A stretch of DNA of 42,908 nt from Candidatus Hermodarchaeota archaeon (GCA_016839365.1 JAEOUH010000004.1:1-42908), one strand, 5' to 3'. Numbered from the stretch's first letter, positions 25,587-36,836 are shown. Numbers and translations are program-made. The notes: generated by a model from the sequence alone, not told the origin.

Positions 25587-28172
25587 CTATTCTTCTGATC
25601 GGGCTTGGTTGAGGATGGGATAGATCTGTTCTGCGTTGATTATCGCTTCTCCATCGACTTCATAGTCGGTGGGATGGACAAAGATGGCATGGGTTTGGTT
25701 GCCTCCGACGCCACCATGGTTGCCGATTAATTCTTCATAAGCGGCAACGGAACCGTCAGGATAAACTGGGCTTATAAGTGTGAGATCACCAGCACTTGGG
25801 AACTCGGCCAGTCGCAAGAGTTGTTTGATGCGGATTTCAGGTCGCTCATAAGGAATCAGAGGGTTTATTCCATCTATATTACCGGTTCGTAGTTCAACAG
25901 CCCCTTTTTCTGATAAGAGGATTGGACCACGATTTTGATCCAAGACAATAAGGAAGCCAACTCCTTCATGGGCGACGAGTTTCGAAATAAAGCCAGGAAA
26001 TTGTTTTTCAAAGTCTTGTAAGGTTAGGCGTTCTTTTTGTGTATTGAAATAGACTTGTGCCAGATTACCTGATGCACATACTATGACATCATTTTCACTG
26101 ACCTCTTCACGCATATCAACTCGTTCTTTCTCAGCTTTTTGTCGATAGAAATGGCGTAGTGCAGTTTCGCCCTTCTTACCCTCCACTTCCGCTTTTCCAG
26201 CGTTTAGGTCATCGACGAGTCCACCGACATATCCGACGTGGGCATCTAAGGCTTCAATTTCTCCAACAGATAATTGACCTTCTAGCAAATTTTCAATGAA
26301 GTCTTTAATGGAGATGTTATATCGTTGTTTAAAGGTCCACCCCACAGACTGACCATGGTCTGAGAGGACAAAGAGATGATAGGGGCGAGGAGCTAGATGC
26401 TCGATAGCATGGAGCACTCGCCGAATCTGTTTATCAAGACCCCTAAGAGCCTTCAAAGCATCGCTGGTCATAGGCCCCGAATGATGAGCTATCTCATCGT
26501 ACCCAAGATAAGTAACATATACTCCGGGTACACCCCGGATGATGTCCTGTATCACCATGGAAGTCGCAATGTCACGCATGAAGATGTTCGTCGCTGCCCG
26601 AACCCCAGGATAGAATTTGTGAAACCGATTCATTCGTGGCTTCCGTCGAGTAATAGTTTGTTTGATTATCTGCCCAATTTCTACAATAAGATCCCAGATT
26701 GTATAGATAATACTCCGGTTCATCGCCCAAGGATTGAGTAAATAATAGTAGAGATCTTTACTTCGTCGTTCGCTGGCTTCCGTGTCTTTTTCTTGAAGCG
26801 TTGACATTGTGAAAAAGGAATAGGTGGCATCACCGCTTACTAGGTTACTCACACTGGACCCTCCGTTGCGGAGAATCCCCTGCCCATCGGATGCGCGTTT
26901 ATCGATGAAATGTGCATCTGTCTGTTTGTTTGAGGTCAACATGCGGTCTTCGTTTTTAATGTACCAGCGAAACGCAGGAATATCGTAGTTGTTCCCGTGG
27001 AGAATGCCAGCTTGACAGGAGGAGGTCATTGAGGGGATTCCGCAGTCCCATCCAGTGAGCTCATGGCTGCCACGGTCCAATAACTTCTGAATAGTGGGCA
27101 TATTTTCACGTTTTAGTGCCGCTTGCAGAGCGGGATAGCTTAGCCCATCGATTTCCAAGGCAACGACGCCAGGAGTTTGAGGGATATCTTCGGTTGCTAT
27201 TTCTTTCTGGATTTGTTTAGCAACGTATTGATTAAAGAAGCTACTATCATCATCGAGCCCTACAAGATTAACAATAATCGCATTGAATGCAGCAAAAATA
27301 AGCCCACCAATGAGGGCAGCCGGGATATTAACGACTACAAACCCAGGCAAAAAGACAGAGAGAAGATAAAGTATGAGTCCATTAACAAGGAACATAACCA
27401 CAAAGGAGACGGCAAATCCGATCCACCAGCGGGCAATCCATGAGGCGACTTTGGTGAAGACTGGGCGAATTAGCACGTTGACAAGAGCAATCAAGGCTAC
27501 GACAATATAGATTACCCCTAAAGCTGTGAGAATGTCACCAGAAAACACGCCAGCAACGATAATTCCATTGTACAATATCGTTGTTAAAAGCAGAGCAAGT
27601 GCATTGAGATTCCAGACCAAGATGAAGCGCCCTAGTCGGATATTACCATAGGGTTGATCTTCTAGCTGCCAGATAATAAATGCACCAACAAAGAACACGT
27701 TAATTGCCAACACAATAAAGAACACACCTAATGCCACATCAAGAAAAATAAGAGGGCCGATGACGGTCACAGGATGAAAGAGGTTGAACACATAACTGAG
27801 AACTCCACCAGTTATTGCTAGAAGAGACACAGCGATACCAAGAGGAACAGCCCATTTCTTCCGATACGCTGTCCCCAGGGCTACGATCATGCCAATAAGT
27901 GCAACAAAGGTAAGAGAAACGCCTATTGTAAGAAAAAGGCTGAGAATCAACTGAACGGTGAGACCAGCATTCGTAATTGCTGTCATAATTTGAGCATATT
28001 GGGTAGGATTAGAAACAGCAAGGAGGTTGAGATAATCTACGAAACTGGCGGGGAGTAAACTGATGATCCCACCAATTATCGTGAAAGTAAACATCAGTAC
28101 AAAGTCAATGCCAGCAATGACGCGAACTACTCGAGGGGCTAGGTGCTTTCTTACGGTCTGAGTTTCTGCCAT
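25587..28172 (-). CDS. Multi-pass membrane protein fused to alkaline-phosphatase-superfamily (type I phosphodiesterase) domain
   Basis: N-terminal about 300 aa hydrophobic, then GVVALEIDGLSYPALQAALKRENMPTIQKLLDRGSHELTGWDCGIPSMTSSCQAGILHG, LFVLSDHGQSVGW. Confidence 0.85.
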   Translation of the reverse strand: MAETQTVRKHLAPRVVRVIAGIDFVLMFTFTIIGGIISLLPASFVDYLNLLAVSNPTQYAQIMTAITNAGLTVQLILSLFLTIGVSLTFVALIGMIVALGTAYRKKWAVPLGIAVSLLAITGGVLSYVFNLFHPVTVIGPLIFLDVALGVFFIVLAINVFFVGAFIIWQLEDQPYGNIRLGRFILVWNLNALALLLTTILYNGIIVAGVFSGDILTALGVIYIVVALIALVNVLIRPVFTKVASWIARWWIGFAVSFVVMFLVNGLILYLLSVFLPGFVVVNIPAALIGGLIFAAFNAIIVNLVGLDDDSSFFNQYVAKQIQKEIATEDIPQTPGVVALEIDGLSYPALQAALKRENMPTIQKLLDRGSHELTGWDCGIPSMTSSCQAGILHGNNYDIPAFRWYIKNEDRMLTSNKQTDAHFIDKRASDGQGILRNGGSSVSNLVSGDATYSFFTMSTLQEKDTEASERRSKDLYYYLLNPWAMNRSIIYTIWDLIVEIGQIIKQTITRRKPRMNRFHKFYPGVRAATNIFMRDIATSMVIQDIIRGVPGVYVTYLGYDEIAHHSGPMTSDALKALRGLDKQIRRVLHAIEHLAPRPYHLFVLSDHGQSVGWTFKQRYNISIKDFIENLLEGQLSVGEIEALDAHVGYVGGLVDDLNAGKAEVEGKKGETALRHFYRQKAEKERVDMREEVSENDVIVCASGNLAQVYFNTQKERLTLQDFEKQFPGFISKLVAHEGVGFLIVLDQNRGPILLSEKGAVELRTGNIDGINPLIPYERPEIRIKQLLRLAEFPSAGDLTLISPVYPDGSVAAYEELIGNHGGVGGNQTHAIFVHPTDYEVDGEAIINAEQIYPILNQARSEE

Positions 28173-28326
28173 TAATTGTCTCCTCGGTTACTGAATTTGG
28201 CGTGCTTTGTCATTTGGTTCCTATTATCTTATTACTTTTCTCTAATATCGATGTCTGTGAAGTGCGAAAGCTATTTGTGGAGTCTTCACTGACTGAGTGT
28301 AAGATTCGGTGTTAGGTGTGTTCACC

Positions 28327-30159
28327 ATGAAAGGCTGGACTGGACAGCTATTACGCATTAATCTAACAACAAAGAACGCCACTCCGGAAGCGTATTCGAA
28401 AGATTTTGCCCTCCAATTTGTAGGAGGTCGTGGCTTCGCTGCTAAGATCCTTTGGGATGAGGTGCCACGCGGAACCGATCCCTTATCGCCTGGTAACAAG
28501 TTCATTGCCGCAGCTGGACCTCTTTCGGGACTTTCAATGCCGAATGTTGGAAAGACGGTGGTCGCCGCTAAGAGTCCCCTAACAGGTATGTATGGAGATG
28601 GTAACTTGGGAACCCACTTTGGTTCCCAACTCCGTCGGTCAGGCTTTGACTTGGTTGTCATTGAAGGGAAGGCAGAAGATCCATGCTATGTTCTCATTGA
28701 AGATTCAGATGTCAGCATCCTTGATGCTGATTACCTCTGGGGAATTGGGGCTTTTGAAGCGGAACAGAAACTTGAGGATAGGCATGGCAAAAACATCGGT
28801 ACCCTCATGATTGGTCAAGGTGGCGAAAATCTTGTGAAATACGCCGTGGTTCGGTCAATGATGGGTCGTGCTGGTGGTCGCCCAGGTATGGGTACGGTGA
28901 TGGGGTCAAAGAATTTGAAAGCCTTAGTTGCGAAAGGCAGCAGAACACCTGAAATAGCGGACGTTTCTGCGTTTCGACAACTTGGTCGTGATGGCTTCAA
29001 AGATATTCGTGAAAAACCAGGTTATGACCATTGGATGACTCAAGGGACCATGTTGATTCATGCATGGTGCCAAGAATACAGCGTCCTGCCTAGTTATAAC
29101 TTCAAGGAGGGCCAATTTGAACACGCAGATGCCCTCAACGGCGATACTATGGAGTCTATGAAAGAAAAGACCCGGGGTTGCCCATCATGTACCATGCAAT
29201 GCGGTCACTGTATCAAAGATTCTGAGGGGAAATCAGCGGAATTGGATTATGAGAATGTGGCTCTTCTTGGATCCAACATTGGGCTACGTGACTTGCGTGA
29301 AGTTGCAACATTGAATCGGTTGGCTGATGAATATGGCCTCGACACGATTTCGCTAGGTAACACTATTGGGTTTGCCATGGAGGCGTCTGAGAAAGGCATC
29401 CTCAAGGAGAAACTCGATTGGGGCGATTACCAGGCAACTAGGGATTTAATCCAAGAGATAGCTTTTCGCAAAGGCCCTTTAGGCTCGATGCTTGCAGAGG
29501 GAACACATCAGGTTGCGAAAAAACTTGGTAAGGGTACCATGGACTTCGCTATGCAAATCAAAGGACTCGAAGTGTCCGGATATGATTGCCATGCTGCTCC
29601 GGGAATGGCTCTCGCATTCGGGGTTTGCTCCATTGGAGCGCATCATAAGGAGAGCTGGATAATTACCTACGAAGTAGATGTCGGACGAGAAACTTATGAT
29701 GAAAGTAAGGTAGATAAAATCATTGAATTACAGCGGATTCGTGGCGGGATGTTTGAACAACTGGTTAGTTGTCGCTTCCCATGGATTGAAGTTGGTTTCG
29801 ACCTTGAATGGTATCCGAAGTATTTCACTGCTGCAACCGGGTTGAAATGGAAGCTTGATGATTTCTGGAGCCTTGCCGATCGAGTTTATTCGTTAGTGCG
29901 TGCTTACGCTGTGCGTGAATACAACGGTGAATGGGATCGAACGATGGATCACCCTCCAGCCAGATGGTTCGAGCACCCCCTATCGTGTGGGCCACTGACA
30001 GGTGCAACGCTTGACCAAGACGGTTATGAGAAGATGCTTTCATGGTACTATCAAAAGCGGGGTTGGGATGATCGGGGAATCCCTAAGAAGAAACGACTAG
30101 CTGAGCAAGGATTAGACTGGGTAATCCCCGAGCTTGAAAAGGTCACGACCCTAGAATAA
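28327..30159 (+). CDS. aor: Tungsten-dependent aldehyde:ferredoxin oxidoreductase family
   Basis: MKGWTGQLLRINLTTKNATPEAYSKDFALQFVGGRGFAAKILWDEVPRGTDPLSPGNKFIAAAGPLSG...; CPSCTMQCGHC cluster site; ATG at 28327 preferred. Confidence 0.96.
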   Translation: MKGWTGQLLRINLTTKNATPEAYSKDFALQFVGGRGFAAKILWDEVPRGTDPLSPGNKFIAAAGPLSGLSMPNVGKTVVAAKSPLTGMYGDGNLGTHFGSQLRRSGFDLVVIEGKAEDPCYVLIEDSDVSILDADYLWGIGAFEAEQKLEDRHGKNIGTLMIGQGGENLVKYAVVRSMMGRAGGRPGMGTVMGSKNLKALVAKGSRTPEIADVSAFRQLGRDGFKDIREKPGYDHWMTQGTMLIHAWCQEYSVLPSYNFKEGQFEHADALNGDTMESMKEKTRGCPSCTMQCGHCIKDSEGKSAELDYENVALLGSNIGLRDLREVATLNRLADEYGLDTISLGNTIGFAMEASEKGILKEKLDWGDYQATRDLIQEIAFRKGPLGSMLAEGTHQVAKKLGKGTMDFAMQIKGLEVSGYDCHAAPGMALAFGVCSIGAHHKESWIITYEVDVGRETYDESKVDKIIELQRIRGGMFEQLVSCRFPWIEVGFDLEWYPKYFTAATGLKWKLDDFWSLADRVYSLVRAYAVREYNGEWDRTMDHPPARWFEHPLSCGPLTGATLDQDGYEKMLSWYYQKRGWDDRGIPKKKRLAEQGLDWVIPELEKVTTLE

Positions 30160-30183
30160 CATCCAAGTCTGAGCGATAAAGCA

Positions 30184-30783
30184 CTAGTCTGTCTTATCTG
30201 AAAAAAGGATTCGGAAGACACATTGTGGATCACCTTGTAGGCGTCCTGCGGTTTGCGTAACTCGAGCCACATAGGGGATTTCGAGATTATCAATCCAATG
30301 TTGTAACAGTCCTTCCAGCAAACCTGAAACTAGCTCACAGTACCGTAAATCCATCTCCGCTTCGAAGGTGTCTTGTGAGCAAATGGGACACAAGTCTGTG
30401 CGAAGAAGCAGTGTTCTATCGTCTGTGAATTCTAATGAAGTGGGTGGTTTTCCGGTTGCCAGTGTCCAATTACGTTCTAGATATTCGTCGACCCGGTTTA
30501 GAAATAAATCTGGCGAATTAGGGAAGAAGTCTTCTTGTGGTTTACCATAGCGACTGACGAGCCCTAGGAGGAGTGGGGTTGTCATAGTCTTTCCAAGGGA
30601 ATGAAGGGCAGCCTCAATAGCGGTGGGATTTCCGGCATGTTCAACGGATAAGGCTTCAACTAGACGCAAATAGAAAATAGGCATTAGTGGACCGGAGAAG
30701 AGGGATGGTTTTGGTTCGGGAGTAGGTTCGTTCGGTGTCATGCTGTTTTCCTCCGGATAGTTGGATTGAGTTCCTCCGTTCAA
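30184..30783 (-). CDS. Uncharacterised protein with Cys-containing C-terminus (V4R-like pattern, tentative)
   Basis: CPICSQDTFEAEMDLRYCELVSGLLEGLLQHWIDNLEIPYVARVTQTAGRLQGDPQCVFRI. Confidence 0.5.
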   Translation of the reverse strand: MNGGTQSNYPEENSMTPNEPTPEPKPSLFSGPLMPIFYLRLVEALSVEHAGNPTAIEAALHSLGKTMTTPLLLGLVSRYGKPQEDFFPNSPDLFLNRVDEYLERNWTLATGKPPTSLEFTDDRTLLLRTDLCPICSQDTFEAEMDLRYCELVSGLLEGLLQHWIDNLEIPYVARVTQTAGRLQGDPQCVFRILFSDKTD

Positions 30784-32024
30784 TCGTCGTCATCAGATTC
30801 TGTTTCAGCGGATTCTGCTTTAGCTGGTTTGCCCGTAATTGCAGCCTTCACCTTCTCTCTGCGAGAAGCCTTTGCAGGAACTCGTTCACGAAGCTGCTGT
30901 TCGGCTTCGGCCAGGGGACCCATGGGAATAGTTGCAGGTAATGTGGGTGCTTGTCCGGTTAATTGAGCGATTTCAACTGATTTTTCAGCCCAGAGCACTT
31001 GCGCTGGATGAACTCCAGCTACGCGCCAATAGAAGAAACGATCCCACAACTTTTCTTCGATAGATAATACGCCAGCGGAAAGCGAAACGAGATTTAAGCC
31101 AAGCCGGTTAAATGCTTTAGCTACAATCTTGCGTACTTCGTCACGGATTTCTGCTTCATCCCGTAATGCACTCATAAAATCGTGCTCTGAGAACTTATCG
31201 CGCATCACGTTATCAATTAGCGTTTTAAGATACTCGACGAGTTCTTGTGAGTTCATTGGAATTCGTTGTTCGTGAAGCGTGGAAATCAGTTCCCGAGCAT
31301 CTTCAACATCAAAGGCGAAGAGCAACCCATAGGGTTCTTGGAGTCGGATTGACCGATTGTACACTGTCTTAGCTTCTTTCCCCTCCCCAGTTGTCACTGG
31401 AACATCAAATTCTTCACGCCGCCAAGATTTTCCAGTCCAAGTGAGTCGCGCTAAATCGGAAGTCTGAGTTACGCCAGTATTGGCATATACATGAACCCTA
31501 CCAGTGTAGATGTATACAATATTGGCTTTGAACCCTTGACCCCGCCATCCTGTCTTAATTAAGGGTGAAGGAAAGGTTTCAATGGAATAGGGAGTCTCAC
31601 TGGGTTCCCAAACTTCGTAGACTTTGAACTCTCGATTGCCATTGTGGAATTCCTCGCCATATGCACAACAAAGCCAGTCTGGAGGAACGTAGACCTTTGC
31701 GTCTTTTTCGAGGATTTCGATTTGTTCCATGTCCCGTTCCAAATCCGGTGGATGGTAGATAAACTGGGGGAGGCGTGCATCGGATTCTTGGATTTCGGTT
31801 CCTGTGGCGAGTTTTCGGACAATGGTTTTTCCTGTTGTGAACCCACCAAAGGCTGCAAGCCTGGTTAGCCGGCGTATTGCCCGGATTGCTTGGGCACCCC
31901 GATCCTTATGAGGGGCTTGGATCATTTGCGTCCAATAATTTTGACTACCTACATCTCCAATTGGGATACTGGGATGAGGACCCAGTTGTGGGTCTGGTGC
32001 CATTAAACAGATTGTTTTTGCCAC
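30780..32024 (-). CDS. SPFH/Band7-like (virion-core-protein-like) protein, putative
   Basis: ELVEYLKTLIDNVMRDKFSEHDFMSALRDEAEIRDEVRKIVAKAFNRLGLNLVSLSAG; overlaps upstream stop by 4 nt. Confidence 0.6.
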   Translation of the reverse strand: MAKTICLMAPDPQLGPHPSIPIGDVGSQNYWTQMIQAPHKDRGAQAIRAIRRLTRLAAFGGFTTGKTIVRKLATGTEIQESDARLPQFIYHPPDLERDMEQIEILEKDAKVYVPPDWLCCAYGEEFHNGNREFKVYEVWEPSETPYSIETFPSPLIKTGWRGQGFKANIVYIYTGRVHVYANTGVTQTSDLARLTWTGKSWRREEFDVPVTTGEGKEAKTVYNRSIRLQEPYGLLFAFDVEDARELISTLHEQRIPMNSQELVEYLKTLIDNVMRDKFSEHDFMSALRDEAEIRDEVRKIVAKAFNRLGLNLVSLSAGVLSIEEKLWDRFFYWRVAGVHPAQVLWAEKSVEIAQLTGQAPTLPATIPMGPLAEAEQQLRERVPAKASRREKVKAAITGKPAKAESAETESDDDD

Positions 32025-32086
32025 GATGAAAGCCTCCGTCTCATATCTGCGAATACTTCTAGCTTCAAATAACTATTGGTGGATGG

Positions 32087-32959
32087 TTAAAACCCGGTTA
32101 TCTCATACCGGTCACCAAGTCGTTGTGCCTTTGCTTCTTCTTTGCTCCTCCATTCTTCAATGAATTGCTGCGTCTTCTGTTGGATTGCTGAATTGGCTGA
32201 TTGGGCAATCCAATCCATAGAGATATGGACATGATCCTCTCGAAGGGCGATGGTACGGGCTACAGCATCATAATAGCCTCCCTGCCCTTTCTTTCCGAGG
32301 TATGATATAAACGTGGTAAATAATTTCTGTGCCTTGTTGTTATAGCTTTGAAGCATACTTTCTGGAACAATGGGGATTTGTTTGATGATGCGTTTTCCGA
32401 TGAGATCATAGATGGCCGTTTCTGTTGTTTTTTCGTGTTTGACCCCGCTTTCAAGCAGTGTATAGAAGTCTATGGGTCCTGTGAAGCAACTCTTAAAGAA
32501 CTCATGGCTCGTGCGTTGGAAATCAAGGAGTTCGCCTGTTGCTTTGATGTAGACGACCTCTTGTACGCCATCGGAACGTTCCACCGCCAAGTTGATGTGT
32601 TTTTTCCATTTGGTGTACCCCTGGGGATTTTCCTGCAGTTCAGGAAGAAATACGAGGGGTACATTGAAGAAGACCTTGCTGTGTTTGAGGGCTTTTTCTA
32701 ACTCTCCCTTGTATGGTTCAGTGGGTGGTAGACCTTCGACTTCTGCTACAAATGCGGCGCGATAGCTTGTTAAAATGAAATGGCCGTCCTGCCCCTTCAC
32801 CATGAGGGGGTCGGTGCCAGCCCGGACGCCCTTGGCGATTTTGACTTTGGCCACCAAGAGCAAGGTTTCGTCAGCCTTGGGGAGGATGCTCTTGGCGATG
32901 GTCAGTTTTTCTGTTGGTTCGAGTTCCCAAGTCAATGCGGTTAACCTTCCTGCTTTCAA
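32087..32959 (-). CDS. Uncharacterised protein, possibly PH-like N-terminal domain
   Basis: 290 aa; beta-rich N-terminus (GHFILTSYRAAFVAEVEGLPP...); co-directional with SPFH-like and CDC48. Confidence 0.6.
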   Translation of the reverse strand: MKAGRLTALTWELEPTEKLTIAKSILPKADETLLLVAKVKIAKGVRAGTDPLMVKGQDGHFILTSYRAAFVAEVEGLPPTEPYKGELEKALKHSKVFFNVPLVFLPELQENPQGYTKWKKHINLAVERSDGVQEVVYIKATGELLDFQRTSHEFFKSCFTGPIDFYTLLESGVKHEKTTETAIYDLIGKRIIKQIPIVPESMLQSYNNKAQKLFTTFISYLGKKGQGGYYDAVARTIALREDHVHISMDWIAQSANSAIQQKTQQFIEEWRSKEEAKAQRLGDRYEITGF

Positions 32960-32985
32960 TCTATTGTAGGATTTGGATTATTTGA

Positions 32986-35136
32986 TTATTGTCCAAGAAA
33001 ACGGTTGGCGAATTCAGCAAACTGTGCCATGGTTTCCTTGGTGATGCTGGGTTTTGTAGCTGCGATGGCTTCTTTGAAGTGTGACATACTTACACTGGAC
33101 GCTTCCAGGTTCTTGCGTAGAACTGCTAGAACTGCCTTTCGACACACATTCTGGATATCTGCACCAGAATAACCTTCCGTTACTGAGGCAAGTTGATCGA
33201 GTCTTACATCATCGGCAAGAGGCATGTTGCGAGTGTGGACGGCGAAAATAGCTTGTCGAGCCATCTGATTGGGAGGAGGAGTAAAGATGAAGATGTCGAA
33301 TCGACCGGGTCGTAGCAGGGCAGTATCAATCATATCCGGACGGTTAGTGGCGGCTAACACTACCACGCTTTCAAGTTCTTCCATGCCATCCATTTCAACC
33401 AAGAGTTGGTTTACAATGCGTTCGCTAACACGGCTATCGTATCCCGATCCTCGGCGTGGAGCAATATTGTCGAGTTCATCGATAAAGAGAACCGAGGGAG
33501 CGGCTTGGCGGGCACGTCGGAAGATTTCGGCGATGATTTTTTCGGATTCACCAACCCATTTACTCATCACTTCAGCGCCACGAATACTGATGAAATTCGC
33601 CTGACTTTCCGTAGCAACAGCTTTTGCAATAAGTGTTTTCCCGGTGCCAGGGGGACCAAAGAGAAGAATCCCTTTGGGTGGTGTGATGTTGAACCGGGAA
33701 AAAATATCAGGTCGACTGATTGGTAATTCGACGGCTTCGTGAAGAGCCTGTCTAGCTTGTTCCATTCCACCGATATCATCCCAACAAACCATAGGGATTT
33801 CAACGGCAATTTCCCGTAAGGCGGATGGTTCGACCACTTGTCGGGCAGTTTTGAAATCAGTTGCATTGACCACAATTTGGTTGATCATGTCAGGGGGAAC
33901 TTGCATGTGCTGATCTTGGATTTTCGGCAACACACGGCGTAAAGCACTTAGAGCAGCCTCCTTGACCAGGAAGGCTAGGTCAGAGCCCACAAACCCATGG
34001 GTTCCCTGTGCGAGTTGGTGTAAATCAACGGAGTCATCCAAGGGAACACCCCTTGTATGGACGCGAAGAATGTCATATCGACCATTTGCGTCAGGTACGG
34101 AGATATAGATTTCACGGTCAAACCGTCCTGGGCGTCGAAGGGCGGGGTCAACGGCATCCAACCGGTTAGTTGCCGCGAGGACATAGACCTGGTCTCGGTC
34201 TTGGAGCCCGTCCATGAGGGTCAAAAGTTGGGCAACTATGCGACTTTCCATACCTCCTGATTCGCGTTTAGCAGCAATGGCATCGATTTCATCAATGAAG
34301 ATGATGGCCGGTTTGTTTTTCTCGGCTTCTTGAAAGGCATCTCGAAGGAACTTTTCTGATTCGCCATAGTATTGGCTGACAATTTCAGGACCGTTTATAG
34401 CACGGAAGAAGGCTTCGCTTTCTGTCGCAACCGTTTTTGCCAAAAGAGTTTTTCCACATCCCGGAGGTCCATGCAGAAGCACACCATGTGGTGGTTGAAT
34501 TTTAAGACGGGCAAAGAGTTCCGGATGGCGAATAGGCAGCTCGACGATTTCACGGATTCGTGCTATTACATCGTCTAACCCGCCAACATCATCATATGTA
34601 GCTGTAGCTATCGCGGGAGTTTCTTCAGGGGCAGTTTTTTGAAGTTGAATATCAGTATTGGCTTGGACTATCACGTTTCCAGCAGGAACTGTTTTCGCCA
34701 CATAGAACTTCGCTTCGCCCAGGGCAAACGCTGCACGACCCACTGCAATGATGATATCCTTCTTAATGGGTTTGTTTAACAAATTTGATCTCAGCAAAGA
34801 CGTAGCAAGTTCTTGTCGGTATTCAATTTCTTCGCCTTTGAGCGGTGTTAATACAATACTACGAGCCGGTTGCGCCTCTATGCCATGAAGTGTAACGATA
34901 TCTCCGATGCGAACACCAGCATTCAATCGAGTCAATCCGTCCATTTTAATAACGTTCTGACCATGAAGAGCAGAATCACGTACAGCTAGCGCCGAGACAC
35001 TCTTCTTCCCGACAATTTCAAGCAATGCTCCATCTGCTAGTTGCAGTTGGTCTAATACTGCTGGATCAACTCGAACTGTGAATCGTCCAACATCCACAGC
35101 ACTTGCTTCAGTCACGCGTACCGATGCTGCACTCAT
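32986..35136 (-). CDS. CDC48/p97/VAT-type AAA+ ATPase
   Basis: Double-psi barrel N domain; two AAA modules [22 protein letters not shown] and [22 protein letters not shown] with [14 protein letters not shown] / [15 protein letters not shown]. Confidence 0.97.
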   Translation of the reverse strand: MSAASVRVTEASAVDVGRFTVRVDPAVLDQLQLADGALLEIVGKKSVSALAVRDSALHGQNVIKMDGLTRLNAGVRIGDIVTLHGIEAQPARSIVLTPLKGEEIEYRQELATSLLRSNLLNKPIKKDIIIAVGRAAFALGEAKFYVAKTVPAGNVIVQANTDIQLQKTAPEETPAIATATYDDVGGLDDVIARIREIVELPIRHPELFARLKIQPPHGVLLHGPPGCGKTLLAKTVATESEAFFRAINGPEIVSQYYGESEKFLRDAFQEAEKNKPAIIFIDEIDAIAAKRESGGMESRIVAQLLTLMDGLQDRDQVYVLAATNRLDAVDPALRRPGRFDREIYISVPDANGRYDILRVHTRGVPLDDSVDLHQLAQGTHGFVGSDLAFLVKEAALSALRRVLPKIQDQHMQVPPDMINQIVVNATDFKTARQVVEPSALREIAVEIPMVCWDDIGGMEQARQALHEAVELPISRPDIFSRFNITPPKGILLFGPPGTGKTLIAKAVATESQANFISIRGAEVMSKWVGESEKIIAEIFRRARQAAPSVLFIDELDNIAPRRGSGYDSRVSERIVNQLLVEMDGMEELESVVVLAATNRPDMIDTALLRPGRFDIFIFTPPPNQMARQAIFAVHTRNMPLADDVRLDQLASVTEGYSGADIQNVCRKAVLAVLRKNLEASSVSMSHFKEAIAATKPSITKETMAQFAEFANRFLGQ

Positions 35137-35224
35137 GGCTATACACCCACTATGACTCGACAGATGAGGACTCGTTATAACCCTCGCGAGTAGGATATTT
35201 AACTCCGGCGCCTGATAGGAGAAT

Positions 35225-36115
35225 ATGGGTCGAATGACTATGACGTCCCCAAAGCCACCTACTATTCATTTTAACACGGGCCATAATGAAGAGCTTGCTA
35301 TCGATGAACCGGAATTAACCCAGTTGGTGCGTCTACTCGAATTAAATGGTATGCAACCTACAAAGTTGACTACAGCCCTAACACACGAATCCCTTGCAGA
35401 ATGTAAGGTTGTGGTGCTTGGCAATCCTAGGGATTCTCTATTTACTTCAGATGAAGTTTCGGCTCTCGTTTCCTTTGTAGAATCTGGTGGAGGGCTCCTC
35501 ATTGTAAGCGGTGCAACCATTTTTGGGAGAGGAGGGGATATGGCGCGAAAGACAAATCTCAATGAAATCGCAAAGCATTTCCAATTTGAGTTTGCAACCA
35601 AAGCCCTCGCACAGCCAGTAGATGTTTCTGATGAGGTGATTAAGGCCGTTCCCACACACGATCATCCTATACTAGTTGGCATTGGGCCGCTACTTCTGGC
35701 ATCAGGAGTCAGCCTACTGGCAGAAGATACGGAAACACATCTTTTTCGGGCTGCAAATATACCAGGTACACAAACGGTTGCCATTATCACCGAGAAGAAG
35801 GAAGGACGCATAATCGCTTTTGGTGGTGGAACCTTCTTCTTTAACGATTATATTCAGTTAAGTGATCATGAACATCTTCTTGTACAGATTTTTCGATGGC
35901 TTTCAGGTGTCCCCTTGAACCTCCCAGTCCAAAGGCTTTCACCCCAAGGACCCATCTTAGATGAAGCATCTGCTACAGAAGCAATCGCTGTCTTAAGACA
36001 GCAACTGGACAAAATAGAGACAGAACTTTCGAACCTTAAAGAGGTAATTAATACTAGCGTCAAGGAAATGGAAAAACTCGTACGTCTATGTCAAGACGAA
36101 GAAAAAGAGACCTAG
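35225..36115 (+). CDS. DUF4350/GATase1-like fold protein
   Basis: IHFNTGHNEELAIDEPELTQLVRLLELNGMQPTKLT...KVVVLGNPRDSLFTSDEVSALVSFVESGGGLLIVSG. Confidence 0.65.
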   Translation: MGRMTMTSPKPPTIHFNTGHNEELAIDEPELTQLVRLLELNGMQPTKLTTALTHESLAECKVVVLGNPRDSLFTSDEVSALVSFVESGGGLLIVSGATIFGRGGDMARKTNLNEIAKHFQFEFATKALAQPVDVSDEVIKAVPTHDHPILVGIGPLLLASGVSLLAEDTETHLFRAANIPGTQTVAIITEKKEGRIIAFGGGTFFFNDYIQLSDHEHLLVQIFRWLSGVPLNLPVQRLSPQGPILDEASATEAIAVLRQQLDKIETELSNLKEVINTSVKEMEKLVRLCQDEEKET

Positions 36116-36774
36116 TCCTTTGGGGAAACTAGCACTTCAATTCGTAACCGTCGTTCTAACTGGACGGCTTGAAGGTGCTGTAGCCTGAAGTACTCTAGCA
36201 TCACCTGAAACACGGGTTGTCGAAGTTCTTTGGCAAGTTCTTGAATTGATCGGTTTCCATCAATCACATCGAGGAGTGCATGCAGTTCCTCGGGTGTTTG
36301 ACTCTTGGGAACAGTGTGAACACGGACTGGAACATATCGTTCTGCAACAGCATACGGTCGAAACAGTAAATCGATTTGTGGTGCAATTTCACGAAAGTGA
36401 CTTAGATCACCCAGCCAGTTCTCTAATAGCTCGCCATGTTGGCGCTCCATGATGTTAATCAGGGTACGCATACGGTCACGGATGGCAGGCAGGTCATCAG
36501 TGGAGAAGACTGCAACATAGATGTTTTTTCCATATTCTAAGAGGATTTTGACATCTTCACGGTCAATAATACGGAGGCGCCCATCTTCACGTTCAAGAGT
36601 CCGTAATTTTTTTCCATCCTCGGAAATACGACCAATTAAGTCAGAAAGAAACATACTCACCGCAGAGAGGAATCCAGTGACTAAATCAGGCTCCATGTTT
36701 TCGATCTGGAAGTCCTTTTGGAGTAATGTTCGTCCATCTCGATAGACAACATAGAGACTATACAGTTGGGCCAT
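36112..36774 (-). CDS. Longin-like domain protein (putative)
   Basis: MAQLYSLYVVYRDGRTLLQKDF...DLVTGFLSAVSMFLSDLIG...LEYGKNIYVAVFSTDDLPAIRDRMRTLINIMERQHGELLENWLGDLSHFREI. Confidence 0.6.
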   Translation of the reverse strand: MAQLYSLYVVYRDGRTLLQKDFQIENMEPDLVTGFLSAVSMFLSDLIGRISEDGKKLRTLEREDGRLRIIDREDVKILLEYGKNIYVAVFSTDDLPAIRDRMRTLINIMERQHGELLENWLGDLSHFREIAPQIDLLFRPYAVAERYVPVRVHTVPKSQTPEELHALLDVIDGNRSIQELAKELRQPVFQVMLEYFRLQHLQAVQLERRLRIEVLVSPKD

Positions 36775-36836
36775 CCGAACTCAACCTTAAATGATAGTTC
36801 ACTGAAGACGCGAAAAGAGAAAAGCTTTCCGAGACC

